From assembly GCA_023614405.1 (NCBI GenBank), contig CM042689.1, positions 324,918,305-324,982,304 on the forward strand: a stretch of DNA of 64,000 nt, in the 5' to 3' direction. This document shows, piece after piece, positions 36,501 through 48,010 of the stretch. How positions within the stretch are numbered: position 1 is the first letter of the stretch; every line of letters begins with the position of its first letter. The DNA comes from Avena insularis (taxonomy: Eukaryota > Streptophyta > Magnoliopsida > Poales > Poaceae). The notes beneath the pieces are model-generated. The model was not told where the DNA came from and searched no databases. It saw nothing but the letters and a program-made list of their open reading frames with translations. The translations under genes were made by a program, and so were the position numbers.

Positions 36501-38437
36501 ATATATATATATGAATATCCTGTTTATGATTCCTGTGTTTAAGAATAGAAAAATGATTTATATTGGTTGTTTGTATCTATGAAGATTGGATGCTTAACCT
36601 GCTTAGTTTAGAACTGTTCTTGTGACACCATCCTTGTATGGCACACAAGACTAGATTATTTTACTTGGTGTGGTTTTATTCAAGCTTAAGATTTGGCTTG
36701 GCATGATATATAAGTGAAATCCTCTTTCCTTGTATCCCTAGAACCAATGATGTTGGTCTGAGGTTTAGGGATTTAGACCTCTATCTTGTTGATTCACATG
36801 GATTGGTTCTGGTAGTGATACTAGCTACTGTTGCTTGAATCAAAGTTGGGGAAAGTTGCTTGTAAGCTTGATAACTTATATAGATCCATAAGATTAAATA
36901 CTAAGGTGCTACTCTAATTAAAGAGATGTGCCTAGAGGTTTAGTTCTTGGCTATATTTATTCTTGAATTGAAATATAGTTTGATAGCTTAGATCAATGAT
37001 GTTGTCCTAAGATCTAAGTTGGATCTTTATAGTTTTCTGGTTGCTTTTAGTGTTTAAAGTTCAGTGATGGATTCACCCCACTTGGGTGTTTTCTGAGAAT
37101 TTGTATAAAAGACAGATCATGTCATCTTGTCTAATCTCAGACAGATAGATCATGTGATGGTCTATTTACTCACCACACTATTTTATGTTGAGGTTGCTAG
37201 TGGTTGATCTTATGGTAGCTTGATTTGGTGCTCTTCTGGTATTTCCAGCTCCTGGCTTGTCCTTAATCTAGCCTTTCATCTCCTAATCCTGATGGCTTGA
37301 TCTTAGTCTTGCTATCCACCTGATCCACCCCTCCTTATGTCACCATCTTAGTGATGTGATCCTGGGCTTTGGTTGGTGTGATCTTAGCTTGGCTTTGGCT
37401 TGGTTTAGCTGCCGGCTGCTATGCTTGGTGTGTAAGAACAATGGAATGGTGTGGGGATTGGCTTCTCATGGCTGTGTTGATGGTTTTGTTTGATTGTGCA
37501 GTTGATGTGGTGCTGACAGCACACCCATGCAGTTTGGTGTGTGTGTGCTGCCTGTGTGCTTGTTGTGCACCCTATGGATATGCTCTGACTGTAAAAGTTA
37601 CTTTTACCATGTTACCAGTTACCTGACTGGTGAATCTTGCCTCCCCTTGTTGTTTATTTGACTTATGGCTTAAATTTATGAAAGATAGATTCTTTCATTT
37701 GGTGAAACTTGCCCCTTAAATTACTCAATGATGAAAAAGTGAATAGTGCACTTTACTGTCAACTCTGAGAGTAAAATTATTCTAATTCTAACTTTCTTTT
37801 TCTTTTTAAGTTTTATGTTTATTTTGCAGGTATCAGATTTGAAGATCAAGACTTTAGTTTAGGTTTTTCTTTTTATTCATAGAATAGTCACTTGTAATAA
37901 CTCTCTGATTCAATTGTAATCTTTAATTTATTCTTTTGTAATTTTTATTCTTTTTTAATAAAAATTGTACTATTATCAATAAAGAAATATTATCCTTTAT
38001 TTATTTCTTTTAGTAAAGATTGTTACTTATTTACTTAGGTTACAATTTTGTAACTCATTATTGAATAAGATTTTGGAATGGAGATTCTTATTCTTAATTA
38101 CTTTCTTTATATAAAGTTTGAGTTATTATTGGTTAACTCTTAATTAAATCAAAGACTCAAACATTATTCAAAATTCTTTTGAATTATAATTCAAACACTC
38201 AAGTTTTAAATTCTAATTTCATTTCCCAAAACACTCTAATCCACAAAGATCATATCAAAGTCTATAACAATCACCCTTCAAGACTATAACTAATCTCCAA
38301 GTATGAAAGAAACCTTGATCACTTTAGGTTTTTTTTATTTGGCGAAAAATTTACCCACATTTTCATAGATAAATTCATGAAACATTTCAAATTTATAAAT
38401 CTACCCTTCGTTAGTTCCTAAATACTGGGATGTTACA
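33527..38437. mobile_element. G1, 4.9 kb solo LTR
   Basis: Begins TGTGGTGACC and ends GGGATGTTACA, flanked by a perfect TSD ATATG (33522-33526 and 38438-38442). No internal gag/pol or second LTR, so it is read as a solo LTR left by recombination. Strand signals conflict. Plus: promoter-like GGCCCAATCTAGCCC, a CT run, a GC-rich leader, donor TTTG/GTAAGT (36013), acceptor TTTTGCAG (37829) and AATAAA at 37957 and 37978. Minus: a short acidic coding tail (PEDVPMYAFECQEDVFYEE..., 33975-33850) behind an acceptor, and a TGTAACATCCC start like G2. Confidence 0.8.
35604..35629. repeat. CT/GA microsatellite in G1
   Basis: Uninterrupted CT dinucleotide run of about 13 units just before a GC-rich block. 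Confidence 0.95.
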
Positions 38438-38502
38438 ATATGTTTCTTGGAAAAGATGTACAAGGGCCACTGTCTAATGAGTCGCTTGCAACTTAGGCTG
38501 TA

Positions 38503-38629
38503 CTTTTTTCGTTCGGAAATAAGGGTTGCCGATTTATTTAGATACACATGTAGTTACACCCTAAAACATGACTAAATACATGCGTATCTAGACAAATGTG
38601 TGATATTTATCTCCAAGCGACGGAACTAG
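38503..38629. mobile_element. Degenerate Stowaway-type MITE
   Basis: Flanked by TA; ends CTTTTTTCGTTCGG and, reversed, CTAGTTCCGTCGC, both decayed versions of the CTCCCTCCGTTC terminal repeat. The interior shows the typical internal pairing of TAGATACACATG with CATGCGTATCTA. Confidence 0.7.
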
Positions 38630-39066
38630 TAAACTATAAGATTTTCACTTAATTTGTGGTTGGGAGAAATACTACATATGTTAGAGAAAACATGCTACTA
38701 GTGTTGTATATATTCACCGTACAATTATATAAGAGTTTTTCGGGAAAAGAACTATATAAGAGTTTTTTTCTGAAAAATTTGGGTGTACATTTGTACACCT
38801 TGCTCCATGCAAAATCCGTCCATGCCTAGTCTCGTCTCTAGGATTAGCTCATATGTTATAAGATGATCTTGTTTCATCATTGTGCGTATTGTTATTTAGA
38901 ACAAGGATACTGACAACAACGATGAGAGCACATCGTTAGGAAAACAACAGCATTGAACTGATCCAATTATATGATTAACTTAGAGACGGTATCATTGCAA
39001 TTCATTAGTTCATCATAATAGCATTGTCTTATATTTCTTCACACTGAGTATCGGAGGTGGTGTTTT

Positions 39067-39422
39067 GGCTCCCAGATGCAAATGAATCTATTATAAAAAA
39101 TACATAAAAAATAAAATTTAAATTGTCAAAATAATATGAACAAAAATTTCGCATATGTATTCAGACATTCTAGATCCATACACAAGTTTTTATGAAGAAT
39201 GAACATTTTATATGGTTTGTGTAAAAAGGACAAAAACATGTTCGTGAATAGTTTAGAGCACTGAAATTTGTCTTTTTCACATGTGACATCTAAAATGTTC
39301 TTTTCACCCGCAAACTTATGCACAAACATTTAGTGTCCAGATATACATGTAAATATTTTTCTAATTATTTTGACATTTTAAAATATGTTTTATCATAATA
39401 GGTTCATTTGCACCCGTGAGCC
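39067..39422 (+). mobile_element. MITE-like inverted-repeat element, copy 1
   Basis: 356 bp with inverted ends: left GGCTCCCAGATGCAAATGAA, right reversed GGCTCACGGGTGCAAATGAA. The interior is AT-rich and related to copy 2 at 43366-43983, in the same orientation. No clear TSD seen, so the superfamily is unsettled (Mutator-like suspected). Confidence 0.65.
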
Positions 39423-40070
39423 GAATTGGATTTCCGCTAAGTGTCGTCTTAAGTTTTAGCGAGAGCGAGAGGCCTCTGTTCGACACGGCTCAAAGGACAT
39501 GACATGACAATGAAAAAAAATGGGGACGGACGTGTAGGTTGGACGGTAGACTTCGATGTTCTAACTTCTATCAGTACTCAGCTGTCCTTGGTAAATATTG
39601 GCGTGGAGCGTCTATTTTTAATGTTTGATGGTCAAAGTGAGTATGTCGTGTCATACACATATTGGTTTATCTCGGTTATTTTCGGAATATAAAATGCCTT
39701 ACCGTCTATCGAACTGTACACGAAAGAAAAAATTACAACACACTTAGCCACGAAGCAAACAATCAAACCGTGATCAAGGCATTTTTTAAGGGTGGTACCG
39801 GTAATAATCCTACACGGAGGATCAAGCCAAAAAAAGACGTGGCGCCCAGGTGTCTGGCGCGCTGGCAAGAGCGCGTACCTCGCGTAGCGTAGCCTTCCCG
39901 ATCGGCCCCAACGGTCGGTTCGGCCGATGTAGTCGGTTCGAATTTCGAAATAAATATCCGCTGCCCTGCCTTCCTCCGCCTCTCCCCTATTCCCCTTCCT
40001 TTCCTGATCAATAACATCACGCCACCAGCGCCGCCGAATCAAATCGAATCGCCCACCCGATCTCGTCGCC
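39423..40070 (+). promoter_or_regulatory. Promoter and 5' UTR region of the 40071 gene
   Basis: No ORF of its own. GC content rises from about 39830. A TATA-like TAAATAT lies at 39951-39957 and is followed by a pyrimidine-rich leader (39960-40010) typical of grass transcription starts. Confidence 0.55.
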
Positions 40071-42605
40071 ATGGATTTGCCCAAGCGTCTCGCTCCCCAA
40101 GGTAATTAGGGATCCGATATGCTCTCCTTGATTATTATTTTTCCAAGCTTCTGCCGCGTCCTTAATTGATCCGTTTGCTCGCACGCGCAGATTCCCCCGG
40201 AAGAAACCCCAGGGAGGCGCCCAGAGCCATGGAGGCTGACGAGAACGCCACCCCGAGGCGTCCCGTGCCGGCAAGGTCCGCGTCTCCGCAGAGGAAGAAG
40301 GTTTTGGGCGAGAGGAACGGCGCCGGCAGCGGCAGCCGCGGGGAGGGCGCGTCCGCGCAGCCTAAGGTCGCGCCTAGCCCGCCATCTCCCGCCAGCCGCT
40401 CGGGGGCGGCTTACGACCCGAAGACGAACTGGACCACGCCGCGTCCGGAGTTCCTGCGCTACGACCCGAAGCGGAGCGCCGAGATCCTGCTGCGGCTGGA
40501 TAGGGAGCGCAAGGTGGAGGAGGAGATCTCCGGTGTCACCTCGGGCACCGAGATCTCGGAGGAGGTGTCCGCTGACTCGTCGGCCAGAGAGAGCGACTCT
40601 GACTCCGACGAGGAGGACGAGTGGGAGGAGGTGTTGCCGGCGCAGGGAGGTAGCCGGGCGAGGCGGCTGTTTCTTCTTCTCGTGTCTGCGGCCTGCCTGC
40701 TCTGCTACGTCTACTGTATGAATTCCGCCCCCTTCCCTGCTACTTCGGAAGAGCCTCTCGGTTTCGTTGGATGGAATGGGAGCATGCACGATGTCGGCGT
40801 GCATGAAGTATTTTCTTTGGGGCCAGTTGACATGATGGGTTTAGAGGATGAACCTGAAGCAGATATGGGTCAAATTTTGGACCAGGACAGTGAAGATGGT
40901 ATCCGTTTGCACGGTCCAGGAGGTTCTCCTAGCAATTTCATGGCAGTTGCAATGATAGGAATGGCAGATGCTTGCCCTGATGTTCCATTCGGAGAATTTT
41001 CATGCCAAATCGGGGATGAGAATAGTGAGAATGTGGATGTTCTGAAGGAGGATTCCGAAACAGGCAAGCTGAAATCAAAAGCGATAGTAGGTGGAGATGT
41101 CAGTGGCGATTCCTTTGGTTCCACCCACAGCTGTGATACTAGTATGGAAGAAGACGTGCTAGTATTAGTTCATCAGGAGAAAGGGGAAGATGATTCAGAG
41201 CACTCTATGGAGAAAATTATGGAATCAGGAAGTCTGAAGGTGGAGACTGACGATAAGGAACTCCTTGCGGCATTGGAGTATGGGAACACAGCAGAAGCTG
41301 CCAAGGAAGTCGCTCATATGGTAAAAAAATTCTGGTCTGCAGTGGAGCCTCATTTGCTGAAGATGTTGGCATTCTTGTCTCTTGCAGGCTTTGTGACTGC
41401 TATGCTCAAGTATTCACAGAGATCTCGTAACGTCAATGTGCCCAAGTCAAAACGTAGACCCTCGGCTCTACCAGCGCGAGTGCCAACCCTAGCTCATCAT
41501 AGTATTGCACAGCCGCCAGCGTTTCATTCAGAGCAACCTGTCCAACGGACAATACCCAAACAAGAGACATCTTCCTGCTTAGAGCTTCCTGTGCAATCAT
41601 TGTTACCCAAGCAAGATCTATCTGTCAGACTTGATGGTCCTTCAGTTGGTCAGAGGAATCATAATCAGAAAATTCAGCAAGGGGATGTTATGGCAAGCAT
41701 TGGAAGGGCTTCAGATGTTATGGATCATGAAGATATTGACAAATCAAAGCCACCAGTGATTCAATTGCTTGGAGAGTTCTCGTATTTGGCTATAGGCACC
41801 TCAAGAGGGAGGCCTGTCAAAGACTCGAATCAGCATGGTGTAGATACCACGGTTCAGGAATCGGTCAAGATGCAAAAGGAATCTGACAAGACTCAAAGCC
41901 CTGGTGTTCAAGCAGCAAGGAAGAAGGTAAATTCTAGTTCGTTTTGGATAGACTTTGTAGAGATACATTATTGTGTGGCAAGTGTGCTTGCATCATAGAT
42001 TTAATTGGTTTATACATTCCCACAAGTATTCAGACCCCTAGCATTTTTAATTTGAAAATCCCTTAGAAAGGCAAATTAACTGCAACTTACACACAGCATG
42101 CATTTTTGTCCCCCATTTTACTCAATGGATTAGATACCTTCTGCAAATTAGACTTGTGCAGAGAAGTAGTTAACCTGCAGGTTAGTACATCAAAGTCGAA
42201 AAGTAACGCCTTGTGGGCTAAATAGAGGGTATTTTAGCTAAATTTGCCAAATATGGGGGGATTTTAGCCAAAAAAGATCTTGGGCTGTGCGTGTGTGTGG
42301 GGGGGGGGGGGGGGGGGGGACATCGGCATCCCTTCTCTACTCGCATTGTCTGTTCCAAAGCACATTACAGCATTTGAAATTGAATTAATTATATCATCAC
42401 ACAATGCTTCAGATTAGTTTATAATTATTCTGCAGATATCAGTTTGTTTTCAAGCATATATATTTTCTGTATGCAGTGCTTCAAGCTTGGTAGTAACTTG
42501 TGGGTTTTTTGCTAGCAGGAGAGTGCAGCAGAAGAAGAGAGGATTGGTGCGACGCCGACTCCACTGAGGCGTTCGAGTCGGCTCCGTAAGAAGGTTTCTC
42601 CCTGA
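40071..42605 (+). CDS. Uncharacterised plant acidic protein with two membrane segments (3 exons)
   Basis: Predicted exons 40071-40101, 40191-41926 and 42519-42605; introns 40102-40190 and 41927-42518 both have GT...AG borders and keep the frame, giving 617 residues. The start MDLPKRLAPQ is in a good context (GCCATGG). The N-terminus is basic and Ser/Pro/Ala-rich, then the conserved-looking NWTTPRPEFLRYDPKR (about 90-105), an acidic Ser/Asp/Glu run (about 141-158), a hydrophobic segment RLFLLLVSAACLLCYVYC (about 169-187), a long acidic region, and a second hydrophobic segment LLKMLAFLSLAGFVTAML (about 399-416). The end is basic, TPTPLRRSSRLRKKVSP. I believe similar plant membrane proteins of unknown function exist but cannot name one securely. 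No lesions: apparently a functional single gene. Membrane location is inferred from hydrophobicity only. Confidence 0.88.
42299..42319 (+). repeat. Poly-G tract in intron 2
   Basis: About 21 consecutive G residues, preceded by a GT-rich run, inside intron 2 of the 40071 gene. Length may be affected by sequencing. Confidence 0.85.
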
Positions 42606-42910
42606 GCAAGTGCATTTTGTTGATGACAGTGTTGATTCTTCCTGGTGCCGGGAGTTGTGGGAGACATCACCTAGTTGTAACCCAACTGAATCTAGCTTTT
42701 GTGATGTAGCTATGACAAGTTAATGTAAAAGACCTGCACTATGTTTGGTTTGCCCACAAACGTAACCTGTAGAATCTGCATTTGACATTTGATGCTTTTG
42801 TACTCAGTAGCTGCGCCTATACGTGATGGTAAAGCAAAGGTTGCTGGTTGTATATTGGACAAATTAGTCATTTCCCATACTATCTAATTGGGTCAGTATT
42901 ATATGGTTAA
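42606..42910 (+). other. 3' UTR and downstream of the 40071 gene
   Basis: No ORF. Likely 3' UTR to about 42800; no canonical AATAAA, but AATGTAAA at 42723 could serve as a plant poly(A) signal. Confidence 0.4.
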
Positions 42911-43190
42911 TGGTGTAATAATTTCCCTGATGCTCCAGATATTTTGGGATGCTCGTTTTGCTGTGCCTGTTGGCCATCAGATTTACAAGAGTCTCACAGC
43001 TTTGCTGAATCATATTTCTTTTTCAGTTAGGTTCAGGTTCTTCTTGACCTTTAATGGTGTGCTTTCCCTGATGCTACAAACGTTTGTGATGACCGTTGGC
43101 CAGCAGATCTAGAAGAGTTTCACAGCTTGCTGACTCATTTTTGTTCTTTAATTTAGTTCAGTTCCTTGAAAAGAAATCCTGAGAAAATGA
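42911..43190 (+). repeat. Imperfect tandem duplication downstream of the gene
   Basis: Two related units, 42911-43054 and 43055 to about 43190, share TTTCCCTGATGCT, GTTGGCCA(T/G)CAGAT and AAGAGT(C/T)TCACAGCTT(T)GCTGA. A fragment of a third unit (TTCAGTTAAGTTCAGTTTCTTC) is near 43240. Confidence 0.75.
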
Positions 43191-43365
43191 GTCTCCTTGA
43201 TATTAACCTTGATCTAAATAGGGCTTGGATGAGTCACCTTCAGTTAAGTTCAGTTTCTTCAAAAATATACTATCCTCAAGAAAATTAAGCTTATTAACCT
43301 TATGTGTTACAGGACATGTCACATTTGAGGAGGAATTAAATAGAGGGGGGTCTATGGACATGGAG

Positions 43366-43983
43366 ATTTGACACCCAGGTCTAAATGCATCTATTATGAA
43401 AAATACATTTTATATGAAATTCAAAATATTGAAAAAATTTGGAACAAAATCCCGGGTGTGCATTCGGACATGCTATGTCCTCACACAAAGTTTTGCACTC
43501 AGAAGATATTTTTTGTGGTCTGTACAAAAAAGACAAAAAAATGTCTTATGAAAAACTATTTTGCAACACCAAAAATTGTCTTTTTTACATAGTTAACATT
43601 TTATTCGTGAAACTTGGTGTATGAACATACTCCGTCCATCCGGAAATAAGTGTACTTCTAGGTTTTGCCTAAGTCAAACTTTATTAAATTTGACAAATCT
43701 TTTAGATAAATATATCAACATATATTACATGAAATTTTCATATTATAAAACTAAATTTGAAAACAAATCTAGAAATACCGATTTAGTGTCATAAGTATTG
43801 CTACGTTTTCTATAAAATTAGTCAAAGTTTACTAAGTTTGACTTAACACAAACCTAAAAGACACTTATTTTGCGGATCAAAGGAGTATAATGTCAACATG
43901 TAGATCCGAATATTTTTTTTCAAAATTTTCAACGTTTTGAAATATGTCTTTTTGACGGTGGATGCATCTACTCCAGAAGCCAA
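43366..43983 (+). mobile_element. MITE-like inverted-repeat element, copy 2 (with nested Stowaway)
   Basis: Left end AGGTCTAAATGCATCTATTATG and interior resemble copy 1 at 39067-39422; the right end reversed reads GGAGTAGATGCATC. A Stowaway MITE is inserted at 43630-43885. Outer borders are approximate. Confidence 0.6.
43630..43885. mobile_element. Stowaway-type MITE (256 bp)
   Basis: TA duplicated at 43628-43629 and 43886-43887. Ends CTCCGTCCATCCGGAAATAA and, reversed, CTCCTTTGATCCGCAAAATA; the interior folds back (AAACTTTATTAAATTTGAC against GTCAAACTTAGTAAACTTTG). Confidence 0.85.
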
Positions 43984-44206
43984 CGTGGATTTTCGGAGGT
44001 CTATTTCTTCCAAACTATAGTAAGCAAAATGTTTGGGAAAGATGGGATTGTTTTTTCCTTATTTACTTGCTGGCGCGGGCGCTAAATCGTTATCTTTGGC
44101 GCATGTCAAAAAAAGCAAGTTTCTGTTGTCTCTGTCTTATACGTAACAGGAAAGAAAAGGACTCTATACGATTACCGCATCCTTCACCTACCGTTGTGGC
44201 AGATTG
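43984..44206. other. Short gene-free stretch
   Basis: Nothing recognised between the MITE and the foldback arm. Confidence 0.4.
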
Positions 44207-44374
44207 CAGTCCCGAGCGTACTAATAAAAAAGAAAGTTTCGTGTATAAATTTCCTTTTTCTAAAAATTGGAAATACTATAACGTTTGAACCACATGTCAA
44301 AATTAAGATTCGTTTTCACTTTCGGAACCCTCGCAACGAACTCTTCAAAACTAGATCTCATTTGTATATGTTTC
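44207..44374 (+). mobile_element. Left arm of a foldback-like inverted-repeat element
   Basis: Reverse-complement homology to about 62887-63155: CAAAATTA, CGTTTTCA, GCAACGA and AAAACTAGATC occur in the same order and spacing in both arms, roughly three-quarters identical by eye over the inner 90 bp. The arm stops at 44374, where element F is inserted, and continues at 61358. Confidence 0.72.
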
Positions 44375-44886
44375 TGACATGGTTATACCTCGCGGGTACA
44401 CGATCTCAGCATACCTAGTTCAGCCCAAGGAAGGCCCACGGCAAATATACGTCGGCCCATGAAGACTTTCGGGTGGCCAAAGCCCATAACGCCTTTGGAT
44501 CCTTGGAGAGCAAGACTAGAGTAGATAGGAAATTCAAAGGGGTAAACCCTAAAACCTGTAACCGACTCGATCTATGCCTGGGACCTGCCTATCTCTATAT
44601 AAGGGCCAGGAGGGCACGACGAGGAGGCCTCTCTGACAATCTCTCGCACACCACCGCATACACACCTCCACGCCAGATTGCATCTGCGCACTCCTGTAAC
44701 CTTCGGTTCCGCCGTAATCAAGAGCAGACAAGCAGGAGTAGGGTTTTCCCTCCGGGGGCCTGAACCTGGGTAAACTTCGTGTCCCCGTGTTGCTTATTTA
44801 CTAACTGTTCCGTGATCTCCAGCATCCCCATCTTCTCCAAAACCCAAGTCCATAACAATGGGCATTGACGAGATTAAACCTCGTCA
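44375..44886 (+). repeat. 5' LTR of element F
   Basis: TGACATGG...CTCGTCA. TATA box TATATAAG at 44596-44603. About 18 differences from the 3' LTR by eye, nearly all transitions (roughly 3.5%). Confidence 0.92.
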
Positions 44887-47403
44887 ATTGGCGCCGTCTG
44901 TGGGAACTGGGGACGCTGATTGTGCGATCGTGACGGTCCCAACCCAAGCGATCTACAACTCCGCGGCGACGGAGAGTCATCTCCTCTTCGGCGCCTTCGA
45001 CTTCACCGCCCACTCACCGGCCACCATGAAGGACTTCGAGCCCGTTGGCAACGGACTCGAGATCCTATTCGGGAGCTTCTGCTTCCAGGTGGGGCAGACC
45101 GGCACTCTCCGCCTTCCAGAGCGGGTGCCTCTACCATCGATCAGGCCCGCTTCTTGGGCTCCAACCCTGTGCTATGCACATCATCATCAACAGACGAATC
45201 CTATGACAGCAACAGCTGCAACTCCGATCTGTGCGATCCGCTATCGGACGAAGGGACCTACGGTTCCGGATCCGAAAGTTGCGGCAGCAGCAGACTGATC
45301 TACGAGCGCTACCAGTGCGTCACGGTCATCCAGGATCAGGAATACAATCCGCCACCCAACCCGCAGGGTAGAAACGGTGAAAACAGAAGAAGCCAATCTC
45401 CCCCCCACCCAACGGGAAAAACAACAATCGGGTCATCCACCTCAACGAGGAGGGATGGGCTCAAGCACGCGAGGCCGTGGCAGGCAACAAGATCCTGCCC
45501 GCTGATGCCTCACGAGATCTACTGATGGCATACCACATGCTCCTCATCGAGGAGCACAAGAAGAAGATCAAGATGCAGGAAGTGCTTGACAAGCGCAAAC
45601 AAGCAGCTTCGGAGTCCAGTGCGCGACGAGCTGCGCTCTCCGCCATGGGCATTGGCTCCAGCTCGCACGGCAACAACGGCAACAAGCACCGTTCTCGGAT
45701 GGAGAACATGGACCCCAAAGAGCGTCGCGAGGTGACCCGAGCCCTCAGCGCGTCCTTCATGGAGATGGACGCCGACGGCAACGTCATCCCAAAAACGCCG
45801 CAAGCTGCGATCATGGCAGCCACCGCGTACCTCGCATTCCACCCACCTCCGGAAGGGGACCCGAAGAGGGCCATGCACAAGTCCGCGCTTACCGGACTCG
45901 GACTCGTTGGAGCTGCGCTCCACGGAGAAGCTCTTGCGGAGCCAAAAAAGAAGGCTGCGGTCAGATTCAACCACAGCCCCACACCCTCATCCGAGGACGA
46001 AGAACATGACCTTCCTCAAAGGAATAAGAGCTCGCGCCGTCGTAGCCGCGACTATGACGCTCTAAACGAGCTCACGCAGCGCAAGATTGACAAAGCGTGC
46101 GCCAAGCGCGTATGCTCGTCTGAATCCGAGATGGATGAAGACGAAGGAGAACTCTGCGGAGCTCGATGCTTCAGCAGATCTGTCCGACGGACAAGGATGC
46201 CGTGAAACTTCAAGCTCCCTTCGGACACTCCGAAGTTCGATGGCACACAGGACCCCAAGGCGTGGCTCAACGACCACTTGTCGTCCGTCAAGCTGCACGG
46301 CGGAAGCAGGTAAACCGCCATGCAATGCCTTCAATTGCGGTATGACAGCGCCTTCGGATACATCTAAGCAGCCTATTCTCAGGATCCATCCAAAGTTGGG
46401 AGGAGCTGGCGTACAGTTTCATCCGAAACTTCAAAGGCACCAGAAAGAGGCCTGCCTCGATCGAGGAGTAGCGAGCCTGCACTCAACGAACGGGCGAATC
46501 CATTCGCTCGTACATACTGCGCTGGTCCAACACCAAGAACTCCGCGGCGCACATCTCCGAAGAAAGGGCTATCGACGCCTTCAAGGACGGCGTCAAGCGC
46601 CGGGACTTCAAAGAACTTGGACGCGTCAAGCCCAAGACACTCGACCACCTTATGGACATCGCCAACAGATGGGCCGACGGCGAGGACTCCGTCCATCGAG
46701 CGCACTCGGAGGAAGAGGACGACTACGGTCGACGGCGAGAACGCCGTAGCAAGAGAAGATCGCGCGTCTACGATGATCGCGATGGACCCGACATGGTCGC
46801 GGCTGGCTACGCTGACCGCCGCAGTGATGGCAACCGCAACAGCGGCGGATACCGCGGAGGCAATTTACGCGATGGAGGACGCCTAGCACAGTCGTGGCAA
46901 CGCCGCGGTCGCGACGACGGACCCTCAGCATATGAAAAATTGTCGGGTCCATGCACCATCCACTTCTACATCGACAAGCAATATGGTAAGAAGAAGGCAA
47001 GCCACATGCTCAAGGCTGTCGCGAGTTCCAAAAACTCAGCGAAAGCATGGCTCAGATGAGGCAGCAAGCCCCAAACCCTGGATTCGGGAACGCACCCGCA
47101 CCAGGCGAGATAGCGCATGGAGCTCCTCCACCGCCACCTGTAGGAGGCCCGAACCACCCAGTCGCACCCGCACAGAATAACGGTGGGCACGGGTATCCCC
47201 CGCCGAAAGGAGCGCTGATGATCCAAAAAGGGCGCCCAACGAATAGGGTGCAGAAGAAAATCACCCGTCAGATCAACCTGGCCGTGACAGCTCCACCCGC
47301 CATCCCTGAGTACCTCAGCGGATCGGAGTCCTGCATCACGTTCAGCCGTTCGGATCACCCTTGCCAGGTCCCTCGCCCAGGTCATGCTGCCCTGGTGCTT
47401 TGA
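44858..47403 (+). pseudogene. gag of element F
   Basis: ATG at 44858, inside the LTR, giving MGIDEIKPRQLAPSVG, as in E. Homology passes through 44858-45298, 45477-46205, 46205-46650 (several shifts), 46652-47059 and 47047-47403, so at least four frame changes. Recognisable parts are NKILPADASRDLLMAYHML, PKTPQAAIMAATAYLAFHP, the gag core near 46240 (DGTQDPKAWLNDHLSSVKL), a basic Arg-rich region, CTIHFYID...ASHML (the Cys/His knuckle, damaged), and a proline-rich linker. Non-functional. Confidence 0.82.
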
Positions 47404-48010
47404 GGCGCAGATCGGAGGTTTCGAGATGAGCCGCGTCTTCATGGACGGTGGTAGCGGCATCAACCAGATGTTCGCAAGCACCCTAGCAGCAATGCGGATC
47501 CCGCTGTGCAGCCTGGAACAATCAGACACAACGTTCCATGGCATCGTTCCAGGAAAGGGCATATTCCCCCTGGGAAAGATATGGCTCGACGTCATCTTCG
47601 GCAAACCGGATAACTTCCGATGCGAGCGGCTCAAGTTCGAAGTGGTGTACTGGCCATCACAATACCACGCCATCCTCGGGCGTGTAGCATTCACAAGATT
47701 CCTGGCAGTACCACACTACGCGTACCTGCTACTCAAGATGCCAGGACCCAGGGGCGTCATCACGGTCCACGGGAGCTTCACCCGATCGGACCACTACGAC
47801 AGGGACTTCAACAGAATCTCCCAGTCATTCGGCATGCAAGAGGAGCTAGTAAGGCTCCGCGAGGTGACGGACAATGGGGAACCCCCAGTCGCATGGCAAA
47901 ACGCACCTGATATGTCTTTCGACTCCACCATCAACACAAAGAAGGTGCAGGTCCACCCGACGAATGCCTCCAAGATGGCGCTGATCGCCAACGATCTCAG
48001 TCCCGCATAG
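47384..48010 (+). pseudogene. Aspartic protease of element F
   Basis: Catalytic loop VFMDGGSGINQMF, with Gly in place of the Ser seen in E (DSG), followed by YHAILGRVAFTRFLAVPHYAYLLLKMP. The frame ends at TAG (48008-48010), but the same frame continues directly into reverse transcriptase, so a single stop interrupts pro-pol. The frame is shifted by one relative to gag at about 47400. Confidence 0.82.

Noticed and set aside
33140..38820. GGGTGTACA-containing sequences on both sides of G1 as a pair of repeats
   Set aside because: Similarity is limited to about 15 bp and the positions do not match a TSD or element border.
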